A stretch of DNA of 64,000 bases from Pectobacterium fontis (GCF_000803215.1 NZ_JSXC01000018.1:1-64000), one strand, 5' to 3'. Counted from the first letter of the stretch, positions 39,030 through 54,152 are shown. The notes: a model not told the origin generated them from the sequence alone. Program-made: numbers and translations.

Positions 39030-39293
39030 TTATTGCATGGCGTTGATGCGCGCAACCAGATTGGATTTATGACGTGCAGCTTTGTTTTTGTGGATCAAGC
39101 CTTTACCAGCTTGACGATCCACGATTGGTTGCATGTCGCTAAATGCTTTCTGTGCCGCTTCTTTATCGCCAGTCGCGATCGCCGCGTATACTTTCTTGAT
39201 GAAAGTACGCATCATTGAGCGACGGCTTGCGTTATGCTTACGGCGCTTCTCAGATTGTACGGCGCGTTTCTTAGCTGATTTGATATTAGCCAA
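39030..39293 (-). CDS. rpsT: 30S ribosomal protein S20 (TTG start)
   Basis: 87 aa, the E. coli length: [29 protein letters not shown]. The conserved N-terminus begins with a TTG codon at 39293 preceded by GGGAGTTGGACC; no ATG exists at the right place, and the open frame to 39383 adds non-conserved residues. E. coli rpsT also starts with UUG, which takes part in autogenous translational control. S20 binds 16S rRNA early in 30S assembly. Confidence 0.96.
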   Translation of the reverse strand: MANIKSAKKRAVQSEKRRKHNASRRSMMRTFIKKVYAAIATGDKEAAQKAFSDMQPIVDRQAGKGLIHKNKAARHKSNLVARINAMQ

Positions 39294-39719
39294 GGTCCAA
39301 CTCCCAAATATATTCAATCGAGGACAATTCAAAGGCCGTGGAATATGCCCGTTTGGCCTTCGTTTGTCAATGGATTTGTGCAAATAAGCGTCGTTTGTAC
39401 GTCGACACTTGTTACGTTGTGATGGCGCAGGATTTTAGCAGCTTCACGCAGTGGAATACAGCCTTTCGCATCATAAATTCATTCTGAATTTGATAAAACC
39501 TTGTCTGCTCTCTGTAAAGTCAGGTTGTATAAGGTGAGCCACTATCCAGATATTCTGTGGATGGGCAGAATTCGTCGATGATTCAGCTAAAAAATGTGCA
39601 AATATTGGTACGATTTACAAGGTGGCGGTAAAAGGAGCGAATCGCGGGTTAACCTTACTCGCTGTACAAGGTATAATCCGCCGATTTCCATAATATTAAC
39701 CCTTTGTTCTGGGCCAGCC
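39294..39719. other. rpsT-ribF divergent region
   Basis: 426 bp holding the rpsT promoters and the promoter of the ribF-ileS cluster. Two short ORFs cross it with no recognisable product. No E. coli yaaY-like gene is evident. Confidence 0.4.
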
Positions 39720-40661
39720 ATGCAGCTAATTCGCGGTATACACAATCTTCGGGCACACCATTATGGCTGTGTGCTCACTATTGGTAATTTTGATGGCGTG
39801 CACCTTGGACACCAAATGCTGCTTGAACGACTGAAGCAGGAAGGGCGCGATCGTGGTCTGCCAGTGATGGTGATGATTTTTGAACCACAGCCGCTGGAAT
39901 TGTTCGCGGCGGAAAAAGCGCCCGCACGTCTGACGCGTCTGCGTGACAAAGTAAAATATCTGGCGCAGGCTGGCGTGGACTACCTACTGTGCGTCCGGTT
40001 CGATGCGTGTTTTGCTGCGAATGATGCCGAGACATTTGTTTCTTCCCTGTTGGTGAAGAAACTGGGCGTGAAGTTTCTGGTGGTGGGGGATGACTTCCGT
40101 TTCGGGGCTGGTCGTCAGGGGGATTTCCTGTTATTACAGAAAGCTGGGCGTGAAGCGGGGTTTGATGTCATCAGCACTGATTCGTTCTGTGATGGCGGCA
40201 AACGGGTCAGCAGCACGGCGGTGCGTGAAGCGCTCCGCCGTGATGAACTCGAACGAGCGGAAAGTCTGCTGGGTCATCCTTACTGCATTTCTGGTCGTGT
40301 AGAGCATGGCAAAGAATTGGGGCGAACCATTGGGTTCCCTACCGCCAACCTGCCGCTGAAACGTCAGGTTTCCCCCGTAAGCGGCGTCTATGCCGTTAGC
40401 GTTTATGGGCTGGGACAAGAGCCGCTGCCAGGCGTTGCCAATATTGGCACGCGTCCGACGGTAAATGGCGATAAACGCCAGCAGCTTGAAGTGCATTTAC
40501 TGGATGTGGCGATGAATATCTATGGTCGTCATATTGAAGTCGTACTGCGTAAAAAGATCCGTAATGAACAGCGTTTTGCTTCGCTCGATGCGTTAAAACA
40601 GCAAATCGCCGATGATGTGGTGGCAGCCCGGACGTTCTTCGGGTTAAAGACACCGGTTTAA
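39720..40661 (+). CDS. ribF: Bifunctional riboflavin kinase / FAD synthetase
   Basis: 313 aa from ATG 39720, same as E. coli; the frame upstream of it is unconserved. The N-terminal nucleotidyltransferase domain carries [14 protein letters not shown] and [14 protein letters not shown]. The C-terminal riboflavin kinase domain carries [13 protein letters not shown] and [18 protein letters not shown]. It makes FMN and then FAD from riboflavin and ATP. First gene of the ribF-ileS-lspA-fkpB-ispH cluster. Confidence 0.97.
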   Translation: MQLIRGIHNLRAHHYGCVLTIGNFDGVHLGHQMLLERLKQEGRDRGLPVMVMIFEPQPLELFAAEKAPARLTRLRDKVKYLAQAGVDYLLCVRFDACFAANDAETFVSSLLVKKLGVKFLVVGDDFRFGAGRQGDFLLLQKAGREAGFDVISTDSFCDGGKRVSSTAVREALRRDELERAESLLGHPYCISGRVEHGKELGRTIGFPTANLPLKRQVSPVSGVYAVSVYGLGQEPLPGVANIGTRPTVNGDKRQQLEVHLLDVAMNIYGRHIEVVLRKKIRNEQRFASLDALKQQIADDVVAARTFFGLKTPV

Positions 40662-40692
40662 TTTTTCTAGCCGAAACGAAATCGAGAATCTA

Positions 40693-43505
<2,813 letters not shown>

Positions 43506-43506
<1 letters not shown>

Positions 43507-44018
43507 TGAATAAGATCTGTTCGAGTGGACTGCGCTGGCTTTGGCTGGCGCTACTGGTTTTAGTTGTCGATCTTGGCAGCAAGCAGTGGATTCTTACCCA
43601 CTTTGCGCTGGGGGACACGGTGCCTGTGATGCCTTCTCTGAATCTGCATTATGCCCGTAACTACGGCGCAGCATTCAGCTTTTTGGCGGATAAAGGTGGC
43701 TGGCAACGTTGGTTCTTTGCCGGTATCGCGATTGCGATTGTGGTTGCGCTGCTGGTGATGATGTACCGTGGCAGCGGCAAACACAGGCTCAATAACATTG
43801 CGTATTCGCTGATTATCGGTGGCGCATTGGGCAACCTGTTTGACCGGACATGGCACGGATTTGTCGTCGATTTTATCGATTTCTATGTCGGTGACTGGCA
43901 TTTCGCTACCTTTAACCTCGCCGACACCGCCATCTGCATTGGTGCGGCGCTCATCGTACTGGAAGGGTTTTTCAGCACGCATGATGATACTGATACCGTT
44001 AAGCAAAAGGGTCACTGA
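43506..44018 (+). CDS. lspA: Lipoprotein signal peptidase (SPase II)
   Basis: 170 aa (E. coli 164) with four hydrophobic segments. The catalytic aspartates are Asp122 ([13 protein letters not shown]) and Asp140 ([14 protein letters not shown]). It cleaves the signal peptide of diacylglyceryl-modified prolipoproteins in the inner membrane. The ATG overlaps the ileS stop (TGATG) and its own stop overlaps the fkpB ATG, so translation is coupled. Confidence 0.98.
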
Positions 44019-44491
44019 TGTCCGAGAGTGTTCAGCATAACAGCGCGCTGTTGGTGCATTTTATCCTGACGCTGGAGGATGGTTCTACGGCCGAATCCAC
44101 GCGTGAGCGCGGTAAGCCAGCGCTGTTTCGTCTTGGCGACGGCAGCTTGTCTGACGGGCTGGAACAACATCTGTTGGGGTTGAAGCGGGGTGATAAACGC
44201 AAATTTACGCTGTCGCCGGAGTCGGCCTTTGGGCCGACCAACCCGAACCTGATCCAGTTCTTCTTGCGTCGTGATTTCGCCCAGACCGGTGTGCCGGATG
44301 TAGGCACTATCATGTTGTTCAGCGGTGTTGCTGGAAACGATATGCCGGGCATTATCCGTGATGTGACCGAAGAGTCCGTGACGGTCGATTTTAATCATCC
44401 TTTGTCCGGTCAGGCGATTACCTTCGATCTCGAGGTGCTGGATATCGATCCCGTACAACAGGAGGTGACACATGCAGATCCTGCTGGCTAA
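44018..44491 (+). CDS. fkpB: FKBP-type peptidyl-prolyl isomerase, SlyD-like
   Basis: 157 aa (E. coli FkpB/SlpA 149). An FKBP domain interrupted by an IF chaperone insert: [51 protein letters not shown], then [27 protein letters not shown]. No metal-binding His-rich tail of SlyD. It probably speeds proline isomerisation and folding in the cytosol. The 3' end overlaps ispH by 20 bp. Confidence 0.94.
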   Translation: MSESVQHNSALLVHFILTLEDGSTAESTRERGKPALFRLGDGSLSDGLEQHLLGLKRGDKRKFTLSPESAFGPTNPNLIQFFLRRDFAQTGVPDVGTIMLFSGVAGNDMPGIIRDVTEESVTVDFNHPLSGQAITFDLEVLDIDPVQQEVTHADPAG

Positions 44492-45422
44492 TCCACGCGG
44501 CTTTTGTGCCGGTGTCGATCGTGCTATCAGCATTGTGGAACGTGCACTGGAGCTGTTTGGCACGCCGATCTACGTTCGTCATGAAGTGGTACATAATCGC
44601 TATGTCGTCAATGGATTACGTGAACGTGGCGCGATTTTTATTGAGCAGATCGAAGACGTGCCGGATGGGGCGATTTTGATTTTCTCGGCGCATGGTGTTT
44701 CGCAAGCGGTACGTAATGAAGCCAAAAGCCGTGACCTGACGGTCTTCGATGCGACCTGTCCGTTGGTCACTAAAGTGCATATGGAAGTGGCCAGAGCCAG
44801 TAAGAAAGGCGTGGAAGCGATTCTTATCGGACATGCCGGACACCCTGAAGTGGAAGGGACGATGGGGCAATACAGCAATGCGGATGGCGGCATGTATCTG
44901 GTCGAGTCACCGGAAGATGTCTGGCAGCTACAGGTAAAAGACGAAAGTAATTTGTGTTTTATGACACAGACTACGCTTTCTGTTGATGATACCTATGCGG
45001 TGATTGATGCGTTGCGCGAGCGTTTTCCCCAAATCGTTGGCCCGCGTAAAGATGATATCTGTTATGCCACGACCAATCGTCAGGAAGCGGTGCGTCATTT
45101 GTCGGATAAGGCAGATGTCGTGTTTGTCGTGGGTTCTAAAAACTCCTCAAACTCCAACCGCCTTGCTGAATTGGCGCAGCGAGCGGGGAAATCAGCTTAT
45201 CTGATTGATTCTGCGGAAGATATACAGGAGTCATGGGTCAATGGTGCTTCGCATGTTGGGGTAACCGCAGGCGCATCTGCACCGGATATTCTGGTACAAC
45301 AGGTGATTCAGCGCCTGAAAGAATTGGGCGGCAAGGTTGCGGTTGAAATGCAGGGACGTGAAGAAAACATCGTCTTTGAAGTGCCGAAAGAGCTGCGTGT
45401 TGACGTCAAACAGGTCGATTAG
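44472..45422 (+). CDS. ispH: 4-hydroxy-3-methylbut-2-enyl diphosphate reductase
   Basis: 316 aa, the E. coli length. The three cysteines that hold the iron-sulfur cluster are Cys12 ([12 protein letters not shown]), Cys96 ([11 protein letters not shown]) and Cys197 ([11 protein letters not shown]); [14 protein letters not shown] and the [10 protein letters not shown] motif follow. Last step of the methylerythritol phosphate pathway, giving IPP and DMAPP. End of the ileS cluster; the E. coli neighbour rihC is absent. Confidence 0.98.
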   Translation: MQILLANPRGFCAGVDRAISIVERALELFGTPIYVRHEVVHNRYVVNGLRERGAIFIEQIEDVPDGAILIFSAHGVSQAVRNEAKSRDLTVFDATCPLVTKVHMEVARASKKGVEAILIGHAGHPEVEGTMGQYSNADGGMYLVESPEDVWQLQVKDESNLCFMTQTTLSVDDTYAVIDALRERFPQIVGPRKDDICYATTNRQEAVRHLSDKADVVFVVGSKNSSNSNRLAELAQRAGKSAYLIDSAEDIQESWVNGASHVGVTAGASAPDILVQQVIQRLKELGGKVAVEMQGREENIVFEVPKELRVDVKQVD

Positions 45423-45431
45423 TTGATTCAT

Positions 45432-45462
45432 GCGGTAGGGTTTCGGCCTTACCGCTGTTATT
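45432..45462 (+). terminator. Weak hairpin after ispH
   Basis: Stem GCGGTAGGG/CCTTACCGC (one G-T pair) with loop TTTCGG, 10 bp after the stop; it is followed by TGTTATTCC rather than a T tract, so termination is uncertain. Confidence 0.5.
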
Positions 45463-46581
<1,119 letters not shown>

Positions 46582-46787
46582 TTTTTTAATTCTTTTATAA
46601 AAAATTATCTTACTGATAAAGGTGGTTATTTTAATGATCACCTTTTCTTTTTCTACCTACATGTCATTTTTATTTCATTGTTCTCATTTATCTATCTTTC
46701 ATTCGCTTTTATCCGGGTGGTTATCCTTCTTTACTCTTAAAATGCCCTCTGCTGGTGATTTGTTATCCTTATTTTAACGATGTTGTC

Positions 46788-46803
46788 TCGCAACCGTTTA
46801 CTT
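46788..46803 (+). promoter_or_regulatory. PurR-like box upstream of carAB
   Basis: TCGCAACCGTTTACTT matches the PurR consensus (ACGCAAACGTTTNCNT) at 12 of the 14 specified positions. E. coli carAB promoter P1 is repressed by PurR among others, so the placement about 225 bp before carA is sensible. Confidence 0.6.
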
Positions 46804-46977
46804 GCCTAAGTTGATGTGGTTTTTTACGTCAGTGGGCGGCTATTTATTTCGTAAAGCATAAAAATAAGAGAAAAAAAGCAGTTTGGGTAGACAATCAGGA
46901 AGACCATCATTAAAATGCGCCCAATTTGCCAAAAATTGGCCTTACAGGTAGTTTTTGCATTGATTTAGTGGCTCGAA

Positions 46978-47016
46978 TCTGAATTAATATGCAAATAACG
47001 TGATTGTTTATTCCTT
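46978..47016. promoter_or_regulatory. Two tandem ARG boxes before carA
   Basis: Cores TGAAT-taat-ATGCA (46980-46993, nine of ten matches to TGAAT-N4-ATTCA) and TGATT-gttt-ATTCC (47001-47014, eight of ten) are spaced 21 bp, which gives two 18-bp boxes with a 3-bp gap, the classical ArgR operator. E. coli carAB P2 is repressed by arginine through the same layout. The second box ends at the Shine-Dalgarno region. Confidence 0.75.
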
Positions 47017-47026
47017 GGAGGGTGTT

Positions 47027-48175
47027 TTGATTAAGTCAGCGCTATTGGTTCTGGAAGACGGAACCCAATTCCACGGTCGGGCCATTGGGGCAGAAGGGTC
47101 GGCAGTGGGGGAAGTGGTCTTCAATACGTCGATGACCGGTTATCAAGAAATCCTTACTGATCCTTCCTATTCTCGCCAGATTGTCACCCTCACTTATCCC
47201 CATATCGGTAATGTTGGCGCTAATGCCAACGATGAAGAATCTCCCTCTGTACAGGCTCAAGGTCTGGTTATTCGCGATTTACCTCTGATTGCCAGCAACT
47301 ACCGTAGTGAAGAAAGCCTGTCTGAATATCTCAAACGCAACAACATCGTTGCCATTGCCGACATTGATACCCGTAAACTGACCCGTCTGCTGCGTGAAAA
47401 AGGCGCACAGAATGGCTGCATTATCGCGGGCGATGCGCCGGATGCTGCCGTCGCGCTGGAGAAAGCGAAAGCCTTCCCCGGCCTGAAAGGGATGGATCTG
47501 GCCAAAGAAGTGACAACGGCGGAAAGCTACAGTTGGTTACAGGGAAGCTGGACGCTGGAAGGCGAATTGCCTGCGGCGAAAAACGAAAGCGAGCTGCCTT
47601 ACCACGTTGTGGCTTATGACTACGGGGTGAAACGCAACATTTTGCGTATGCTGGTAGATCGCGGTTGCCGCCTGACGGTGGTTCCGGCACAGACACCGGC
47701 AGAAGACGTGCTGAAGCTGAATCCAGACGGTATTTTCCTCTCTAACGGCCCGGGCGACCCGGAACCGTGCGACTACGCGATTCGGGCGATTAAAACTTTC
47801 CTGGAAACCGATATTCCGGTATTCGGCATCTGTCTGGGACACCAACTGCTGGCGCTGGCGAGCGGTGCGAAGACGATCAAGATGAAGCTGGGCCACCACG
47901 GTGGCAACCATCCGGTCAAAGATCTGGATAACAACTGCGTGATGATCACCGCACAGAACCACGGCTTTGCGGTGGATGAAGATAACTTGCCTAACACGCT
48001 GCGCGTCACGCATAAATCCCTGTTTGACCACACGGTTCAGGGAATTCACCGCACGGATAAGCCTGCGTTCAGCTTTCAGGGGCACCCAGAGGCAAGCCCT
48101 GGCCCGCATGATGCCGCGCCGCTGTTCGACCACTTTATTGATTTGATTCAGACTTACCGTTCTTCGGCTAAATAA
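47027..48175 (+). CDS. carA: Carbamoyl-phosphate synthase small subunit (TTG start)
   Basis: 382 aa as in E. coli, starting at TTG 47027 ([16 protein letters not shown] follows) behind GGAGGG; E. coli carA also starts with UUG. An earlier start at 47000 would be inside the ARG boxes. The class I glutaminase has the nucleophile Cys269 in [15 protein letters not shown] and the His353/Glu355 pair in GHPEASPGP. It hydrolyses glutamine and channels ammonia to CarB for arginine and pyrimidine synthesis. Confidence 0.97.
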   Translation: MIKSALLVLEDGTQFHGRAIGAEGSAVGEVVFNTSMTGYQEILTDPSYSRQIVTLTYPHIGNVGANANDEESPSVQAQGLVIRDLPLIASNYRSEESLSEYLKRNNIVAIADIDTRKLTRLLREKGAQNGCIIAGDAPDAAVALEKAKAFPGLKGMDLAKEVTTAESYSWLQGSWTLEGELPAAKNESELPYHVVAYDYGVKRNILRMLVDRGCRLTVVPAQTPAEDVLKLNPDGIFLSNGPGDPEPCDYAIRAIKTFLETDIPVFGICLGHQLLALASGAKTIKMKLGHHGGNHPVKDLDNNCVMITAQNHGFAVDEDNLPNTLRVTHKSLFDHTVQGIHRTDKPAFSFQGHPEASPGPHDAAPLFDHFIDLIQTYRSSAK

Positions 48176-48189
48176 TCAGGAGCGAAACC

Positions 48190-51100
48190 ATGCCAAAACG
48201 TACAGATATTAAAAGCATCCTGATTCTGGGCGCCGGTCCGATTGTTATCGGTCAGGCGTGTGAGTTTGACTACTCGGGTGCACAGGCGTGTAAAGCGCTG
48301 CGTGAAGAGGGTTACCGCGTTATTCTGGTGAACTCCAACCCGGCTACTATTATGACCGACCCGGAAATGGCTGATGCGACCTACATCGAGCCGATTCACT
48401 GGGAAGTGGTACGCAAAATCATTGAAAAAGAGCGTCCAGATGCAGTGCTGCCAACGATGGGCGGCCAGACGGCGCTGAACTGTGCGCTGGAACTGGAACG
48501 TCAGGGCGTGCTGGCCGAATTCGGCGTCACCATGATTGGCGCAACGGCAGATGCCATTGATAAAGCGGAAGATCGTCGCCGTTTCGACGTGGCAATGAAA
48601 AAGATTGGTCTGGATACCGCGCGTTCCGGTATTGCCCACACGATGGAAGAAGCGCTGGCCGTCGCGGCTGACGTCGGTTTCCCGTGCATCATTCGTCCTT
48701 CCTTCACGATGGGCGGAACGGGTGGCGGTATCGCTTACAACCGTGAAGAGTTTGAAGAGATCTGCGAACGCGGGCTGGATCTTTCGCCAACCAAAGAGCT
48801 GCTGATTGATGAATCGCTGATTGGTTGGAAAGAGTATGAGATGGAAGTGGTGCGTGATAAGAACGACAACTGCATCATCGTCTGCTCCATCGAAAACTTC
48901 GATGCCATGGGGATCCACACCGGAGACTCGATTACCGTCGCGCCTGCGCAAACGCTGACCGATAAAGAATATCAAATCATGCGTAACGCCTCGATGGCGG
49001 TACTGCGTGAAATCGGCGTAGAAACCGGTGGTTCTAACGTCCAGTTCTCGGTGAACCCGAAAACCGGTCGCCTGATTGTTATCGAAATGAACCCGCGCGT
49101 ATCGCGTTCTTCCGCGCTGGCGTCTAAAGCGACCGGCTTCCCGATTGCGAAAATCGCGGCCAAACTGGCGGTAGGCTACACGCTTGATGAGCTGATGAAC
49201 GACATCACTGGTGGCCGTACGCCAGCGTCCTTCGAGCCGGCTATCGACTATGTTGTCACCAAGATCCCACGTTTCAACTTCGAAAAATTCGCTGGTGCCA
49301 ATGATCGTCTGACCACGCAGATGAAATCGGTGGGTGAAGTGATGGCAATTGGCCGTACGCAGCAGGAATCTTTGCAGAAAGCGCTGCGCGGTCTGGAAGT
49401 GGGCGCAACCGGCTTCGATCCGAAAGTGGATTTGGATGACCCAGAAGCGCTGACCAAAATCCGCCGCGAGCTGAAAGATGCCGGTGCCGAGCGTATTTGG
49501 TACATCGCCGATGCCTTCCGTGCAGGGATGTCTGTCGATGGCGTCTTTAACCTGACCAACGTCGATCGCTGGTTCCTGGTGCAGATTGAAGAGCTGGTGC
49601 GTCTGGAAGAGCAGGTCGCAGAGAAAGGTGCCACCGCACTGGATGCTGATTTCCTGCGTACGCTGAAGCGTAAAGGCTTTGCTGATGCGCGTCTGGCGAA
49701 ACTGGCTGGCGTGGCGGAAAGCGAAATTCGCAAACTGCGCGATAAATACGACCTGCACCCGGTGTATAAGCGTGTCGATACCTGTGCGGCAGAATTTGCG
49801 ACCGATACCGCTTACATGTACTCCACGTACGAAGAAGAGTGTGAAGCCAACCCGACTCAGGATCGTGACAAGATCATGGTACTGGGCGGTGGGCCAAACC
49901 GTATCGGTCAGGGGATCGAGTTTGACTACTGCTGCGTCCACGCTTCATTGGCGCTGCGTGAAGATGGTTATGAAACCATCATGGTTAACTGCAACCCGGA
50001 AACCGTTTCAACCGATTATGATACGTCTGACCGTCTGTACTTTGAGCCGGTAACCTTTGAAGACGTGCTGGAAATCGTCCGTATCGAGAAGCCAAAAGGC
50101 GTCATCGTACAGTACGGTGGGCAGACGCCGCTGAAACTGGCGCGTGCGCTGGAAGCGGCGGGTGTGCCGGTTATCGGCACCAGCCCGGATGCGATTGACC
50201 GCGCAGAAGACCGTGAACGTTTCCAGCAGGCGGTTAATCGTCTGGGGCTGAAACAGCCTGCAAACGCCACGGTAGCAACGATTGAGCAGGCGGTAGAAAA
50301 AGCGCGTGGCATCGGCTATCCGCTGGTCGTCCGTCCTTCTTATGTTCTGGGCGGTCGTGCGATGGAAATCGTGTACGACGAAATTGACCTGCGTCGCTAC
50401 TTCCAAAACGCCGTTAGCGTATCTAACGATGCGCCGGTACTGTTAGACCGCTTCCTTGACGATGCTATCGAAGTGGACGTTGATGCGATCTGTGACGGTG
50501 AGCGCGTGCTGATTGGCGGCATTATGGAGCACATTGAACAGGCGGGGGTTCACTCCGGTGACTCCGCTTGCTCACTGCCAGCTTACACGCTGAGCAAAGA
50601 GATTCAGGATGTGATGCGCCAGCAGGTTGAAAAACTGGCGTTTGAACTTTGCGTTCGCGGCCTGATGAACGTGCAGTTCGCGGTGAAAGATAACGAAGTC
50701 TACCTGATTGAAGTGAACCCGCGTGCGGCGCGTACCGTACCGTTTGTCTCGAAAGCCACCGGCGTTCCACTGGCGAAAGTCGCGGCACGCGTGATGGCAG
50801 GTAAAACGCTGGCTGAACAGGGCGTGACGAAAGAAATTATCCCGCCGTACTATTCTGTGAAAGAAGTGGTGCTGCCGTTCAACAAATTCCCTGGTGTTGA
50901 CCCGATTCTGGGGCCAGAAATGCGTTCGACCGGGGAAGTGATGGGCGTTGGTCGTACGTTTGCTGAAGCGTTTGCCAAGGCGATGCTGGGCAGCAATTCG
51001 CACATGAAGAAAAACGGACGTGCGCTGTTGTCCGTGCGTGAAGGTGATAAAGCGCGTGTGGTGGATCTGGCAGCCAAACTGCTGAAGTACGGTTTTGAAC

Positions 51101-51414
51101 TGGATGCGACGCACGGCACCGCGATTGAACTGGGTGAAGCCGGTATTAACCCGCGTCTGGTCAACAAGGTGCATGAAGGTCGCCCGCACATTCAGGATCG
51201 TATCAAGAATGGCGAGTACACTTACATCGTCAACACTACCGCAGGTCGTCAGGCGATTGAAGACTCCAAGCTGATTCGCCGCAGTGCGCTGCAATACAAA
51301 GTACACTACGACACTACGATGAATGGCGGTTTTGCCACGGCGATGTCATTAACAGCAGATCCGACGGAGAAGGTGACGTCCGTACAGGAAATGCATGCGA
51401 TGATTCAAGGCTGA
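48190..51414 (+). CDS. carB: Carbamoyl-phosphate synthase large subunit
   Basis: 1074 aa (E. coli 1073) in two homologous halves, each with ATP-grasp signatures: [15 protein letters not shown] and [19 protein letters not shown] in the first, [15 protein letters not shown] and [18 protein letters not shown] in the second. An MGS-like C-terminal allosteric domain responds to ornithine and UMP. It makes carbamoyl phosphate from bicarbonate, ATP and ammonia delivered by CarA. A 14-bp gap separates it from carA. Confidence 0.99.
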   Translation: MPKRTDIKSILILGAGPIVIGQACEFDYSGAQACKALREEGYRVILVNSNPATIMTDPEMADATYIEPIHWEVVRKIIEKERPDAVLPTMGGQTALNCALELERQGVLAEFGVTMIGATADAIDKAEDRRRFDVAMKKIGLDTARSGIAHTMEEALAVAADVGFPCIIRPSFTMGGTGGGIAYNREEFEEICERGLDLSPTKELLIDESLIGWKEYEMEVVRDKNDNCIIVCSIENFDAMGIHTGDSITVAPAQTLTDKEYQIMRNASMAVLREIGVETGGSNVQFSVNPKTGRLIVIEMNPRVSRSSALASKATGFPIAKIAAKLAVGYTLDELMNDITGGRTPASFEPAIDYVVTKIPRFNFEKFAGANDRLTTQMKSVGEVMAIGRTQQESLQKALRGLEVGATGFDPKVDLDDPEALTKIRRELKDAGAERIWYIADAFRAGMSVDGVFNLTNVDRWFLVQIEELVRLEEQVAEKGATALDADFLRTLKRKGFADARLAKLAGVAESEIRKLRDKYDLHPVYKRVDTCAAEFATDTAYMYSTYEEECEANPTQDRDKIMVLGGGPNRIGQGIEFDYCCVHASLALREDGYETIMVNCNPETVSTDYDTSDRLYFEPVTFEDVLEIVRIEKPKGVIVQYGGQTPLKLARALEAAGVPVIGTSPDAIDRAEDRERFQQAVNRLGLKQPANATVATIEQAVEKARGIGYPLVVRPSYVLGGRAMEIVYDEIDLRRYFQNAVSVSNDAPVLLDRFLDDAIEVDVDAICDGERVLIGGIMEHIEQAGVHSGDSACSLPAYTLSKEIQDVMRQQVEKLAFELCVRGLMNVQFAVKDNEVYLIEVNPRAARTVPFVSKATGVPLAKVAARVMAGKTLAEQGVTKEIIPPYYSVKEVVLPFNKFPGVDPILGPEMRSTGEVMGVGRTFAEAFAKAMLGSNSHMKKNGRALLSVREGDKARVVDLAAKLLKYGFELDATHGTAIELGEAGINPRLVNKVHEGRPHIQDRIKNGEYTYIVNTTAGRQAIEDSKLIRRSALQYKVHYDTTMNGGFATAMSLTADPTEKVTSVQEMHAMIQG

Positions 51415-51446
51415 TTGACCGACTTCGGTAGGCAATAAGCGGATAA

Positions 51447-51482
51447 GAAAAGCCAGCGTTGGTCACCGCGCTGGCTTTTTTC
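51447..51482 (+). terminator. Terminator of carAB
   Basis: Stem AGCCAGCG/CGCTGGCT (51451-51476) followed by five T, 33 bp after the carB stop. Confidence 0.85.
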
Positions 51483-51500
51483 ATGGTGAGCGTTTTGGGT

Positions 51501-52115
51501 TTAACCCAGCGCGACTTTGATACCCAGTGCGATCAGTACCGTACCCAGCAGTTTATCCACCAGTTTCTGCGCTTTAGCCAGCCCACGTCGTACGGGTTCG
51601 CTTTGGAAAAGCAGCACCAACAGCGGCCACCACACGACAGAGAGCAGCCAGATAATCATGGCATACCACAGTTTTTCACCGATGCCAGAATCAATATTCA
51701 GAACCTGTGTGAACATCGCTAAAAAGAACAGCGTGGCTTTTGGATTAAGCAAATTGCAGAGGTAACCTTGCAGGAACGCTTTTTTCAGGCTGACGCTTTG
51801 CTGACCTTGAGGGGAAATCTCCAGTTTGCTGCCACCGCGTGCAAATAATGCCTGAATACCGATCCAGATCAGGTAGGCGGCACCCGCATATTTCAGTACA
51901 TTAAATAGCCACGGTGTCGTCGTGATGACGACGGCCAAGCCAGCGACGCAGTACGCCATGTGAGTAGCCACGCCGCAGATGACACCGAAAGCGGTCATCA
52001 GCGCCGTAACGCGTGGATAGCGTGCGGCATTCTTGATGACGAGAAAAAAGTCAGGGCCAGGGGAGAGCATGCCTAGTGTAGAAATGGTGGCGACAAACAG
52101 CGATGTTTCTAACAT
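51501..52115 (-). CDS. LysE/RhtB-family amino acid exporter
   Basis: Taking the ATG at 52115 (LETSLFVATISTLGMLSPGPDFFLVIK), which has CTGGA six bases ahead, gives 204 aa; 52121 and TTG 52142 are alternatives. Six hydrophobic segments and the family signature SPGPDFFLVIKNAARYPR, plus the NLLNPKATLFFLAMF motif, identify a LysE-type efflux permease, near RhtC or LeuE. The substrate is not known. It is in the carB-folA gap with the YjjP-YjjB exporter. Confidence 0.85.
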   Translation of the reverse strand: MLETSLFVATISTLGMLSPGPDFFLVIKNAARYPRVTALMTAFGVICGVATHMAYCVAGLAVVITTTPWLFNVLKYAGAAYLIWIGIQALFARGGSKLEISPQGQQSVSLKKAFLQGYLCNLLNPKATLFFLAMFTQVLNIDSGIGEKLWYAMIIWLLSVVWWPLLVLLFQSEPVRRGLAKAQKLVDKLLGTVLIALGIKVALG

Positions 52116-52270
52116 GGTCATTCCAGAGAGTGAAGATATCAAGAGCGTTTAAAATGATAGCGCCAGAATAATGAATTCGCATCACACTTATTGGTTATTC
52201 GGCGATGATATGTTAACAATTATCCTTTCATTTTTTATGGTTAATTTCAGGGGCGGGTTGAGATAACAAC

Positions 52271-53110
52271 ATGGTCAGTGAACGCGAGAGCGGTGAATCA
52301 TTAAGTGGTGCAAAACACTTAAGTGGCGACAAACAGGCGGGGGAAGCGCTACACCAGCGGGAAATAACCCGGCTGTGTATCCAGTGTGCGCTGCTGCTGT
52401 TGCAGCATGGCGCAGAAAGTATGGTGGTGGAGCAGTTGTCGTCGCGGCTGGGTATAGCGCTCGGTGCCGATAGCGTTGAGAGTTCGATTTCTGCAAATTC
52501 GATTGTCCTGACGACTATTATGCAGGGGCATTGTCTGACGTCGACACGAAAGAATGCGGATCGCGGGATTAATATGCACGTCGTTATTGAGGTTCAGCAT
52601 GCCGTCATCATGGCCGAGCATAAACTGCTGGATGTGGCTGGCGTGGAGAAGCGTCTGGGGAATATTAAGCCACTGCGTTATCCGCGCTGGTTGATGGTTT
52701 CCGTTGTGGCGCTTTCCTGCGGTTGTTTCAGCCGCTTGAACGGCGGCGGGTGGGATGCCTTTATCGTCACACTGATCGCCAGTGGTCTGGCAATGTACGT
52801 CCGTCAGGTCTTTACGGCACGGCACCTGAATCCGTTAATCAATTTCTGTATTACGGCGTTTGTCGCGACGTCGGCATCCGGGCTGTTGATGCGTTTACCC
52901 ACTTTTTCTCAAACCTCGACGGTGGCGATGGCGGCAAGCGTGCTGCTGTTGGTTCCCGGCTTTCCGTTGATTAATGCCGTAGCGGATATGTTTAAAGGGC
53001 ATGTGAATACCGGTTTGGCTCGCTGGACGGTTGCGAGTTTGCTGACGTTGGCAACCTGTATTGGTGTGGTGATGGCGATGTCGCTGTGGGGGTTACGCGG
53101 ATGGGCTTAA
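52271..53110 (+). CDS. yjjP: YjjP subunit of YjjP-YjjB succinate exporter
   Basis: 279 aa (E. coli 256); the extra residues are at the N-terminus. A ThrE/DUF1212 domain ([45 protein letters not shown]) is followed by about five membrane segments, including [22 protein letters not shown]. Together with YjjB it forms a two-part exporter; in E. coli the pair exports succinate. Overlaps yjjB by 10 bp. In E. coli the pair is next to dnaT, which is not the case here. Confidence 0.9.
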   Translation: MVSERESGESLSGAKHLSGDKQAGEALHQREITRLCIQCALLLLQHGAESMVVEQLSSRLGIALGADSVESSISANSIVLTTIMQGHCLTSTRKNADRGINMHVVIEVQHAVIMAEHKLLDVAGVEKRLGNIKPLRYPRWLMVSVVALSCGCFSRLNGGGWDAFIVTLIASGLAMYVRQVFTARHLNPLINFCITAFVATSASGLLMRLPTFSQTSTVAMAASVLLLVPGFPLINAVADMFKGHVNTGLARWTVASLLTLATCIGVVMAMSLWGLRGWA

Positions 53111-53571
53111 GTTTACTGTGGGCGTTCTTACAGGATATGGTGCTGGCGGCGGTTCCGGCACTGGGCTTCGCCATGGTCTTTAACGTACCGCTGAAAGCAC
53201 TGCCGTATTGTGCGCTGTTGGGCGGTGTTGGGCATGGCGTACGGTTTGTGGCAATACATTTCGGAATGAATATTGAGTGGGCGTCGTTTCTGGCGGCGAT
53301 TCTGATCGGTATTATCGGCATTCGCTGGTCACGCTGGCTGCTGGCGCATCCAAAGGTTTTCACCGTCGCGGCCGTGATCCCGATGTTTCCCGGCATTTCT
53401 GCCTATACGGCGATGATTTCGGTGGTGGAAATTTCGCATCTTGGCTATAGCGAAGCGCTGATGAGCGTCATGGTAACCAATTTCCTGAAGGCCAGTTTTA
53501 TCGTCGGCGCGCTGTCTATCGGCCTGTCTTTGCCGGGGATCTGGCTCTACCGTAAACGACCCGGTGTATAA
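53101..53571 (+). CDS. yjjB: YjjB subunit of YjjP-YjjB succinate exporter
   Basis: 156 aa (E. coli 157) from ATG 53101, inside the last codons of yjjP. It is the second half of the ThrE-type exporter fold, with about four membrane segments: [60 protein letters not shown] and the C-terminal helix. In some bacteria both halves are fused as one ThrE protein; here they remain separate but translationally coupled. Confidence 0.9.
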   Translation: MGLSLLWAFLQDMVLAAVPALGFAMVFNVPLKALPYCALLGGVGHGVRFVAIHFGMNIEWASFLAAILIGIIGIRWSRWLLAHPKVFTVAAVIPMFPGISAYTAMISVVEISHLGYSEALMSVMVTNFLKASFIVGALSIGLSLPGIWLYRKRPGV

Positions 53572-53669
53572 AACTCTTATATTACATTTCCGCTGGGTCT
53601 TGATATCGACGAGTGGAGGGGCTTTCCGTATAGTGTCAGCAATTTTCTGACCTACAGGGTTTTTTCACC

Positions 53670-54152
53670 ATGGTTATTAGTTTGATTGCTGCACTGGCAG
53701 TGGATCGCGTGATTGGCATGGAAAACGCGATGCCGTGGCATTTGCCTGCCGATCTGGCATGGTTTAAACGTAATACACTTAAAAAGCCCATTATTATGGG
53801 GCGTAATACTTTCCGCTCTATCGGTCAGCCGTTGCCCGGTCGGCTGAACATTGTCGTCAGTAATCATCCTGGTGATGACGATCGTGTGACCTGGGTTTCA
53901 TCGCTGGAGGCTGCGTTAGCGGCCGCAGGTGACGTTGAGGAAGTGATGGTGATTGGCGGCGGCAGCATTTATCAGCAGATGCTGTCACAGGCTAACCGCC
54001 TCTACCTGACGCATATTGATGCCGAGGTGGAAGGCGATACGCATTTCCCTGATTATGAGCCGGATGAATGGCAGTCTGTTTTCAGCGAATTCCATGACGC
54101 CGACGAGCGTAATTCACACAGTTACTGTTTCGAAATACTGGAACGCCGCTAA
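53670..54152 (+). CDS. folA: Dihydrofolate reductase
   Basis: 160 aa (E. coli 159, one residue inserted at position 2). Substrate-binding Asp28 lies in [16 protein letters not shown], with [22 protein letters not shown] and the [13 protein letters not shown] nucleotide motif. It reduces dihydrofolate to tetrahydrofolate with NADPH. The protein is close to the chromosomal, trimethoprim-sensitive class. The E. coli neighbours kefF and kefC are missing upstream. Confidence 0.98.
   Translation: MVISLIAALAVDRVIGMENAMPWHLPADLAWFKRNTLKKPIIMGRNTFRSIGQPLPGRLNIVVSNHPGDDDRVTWVSSLEAALAAAGDVEEVMVIGGGSIYQQMLSQANRLYLTHIDAEVEGDTHFPDYEPDEWQSVFSEFHDADERNSHSYCFEILERR

Noticed and set aside
48154-49941. 595-aa open frame antisense to carB
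   Set aside because: It lies entirely across the conserved carB gene; the His/Phe/Arg-rich translation is typical of the antisense of a GC-biased gene and shows no known domain.
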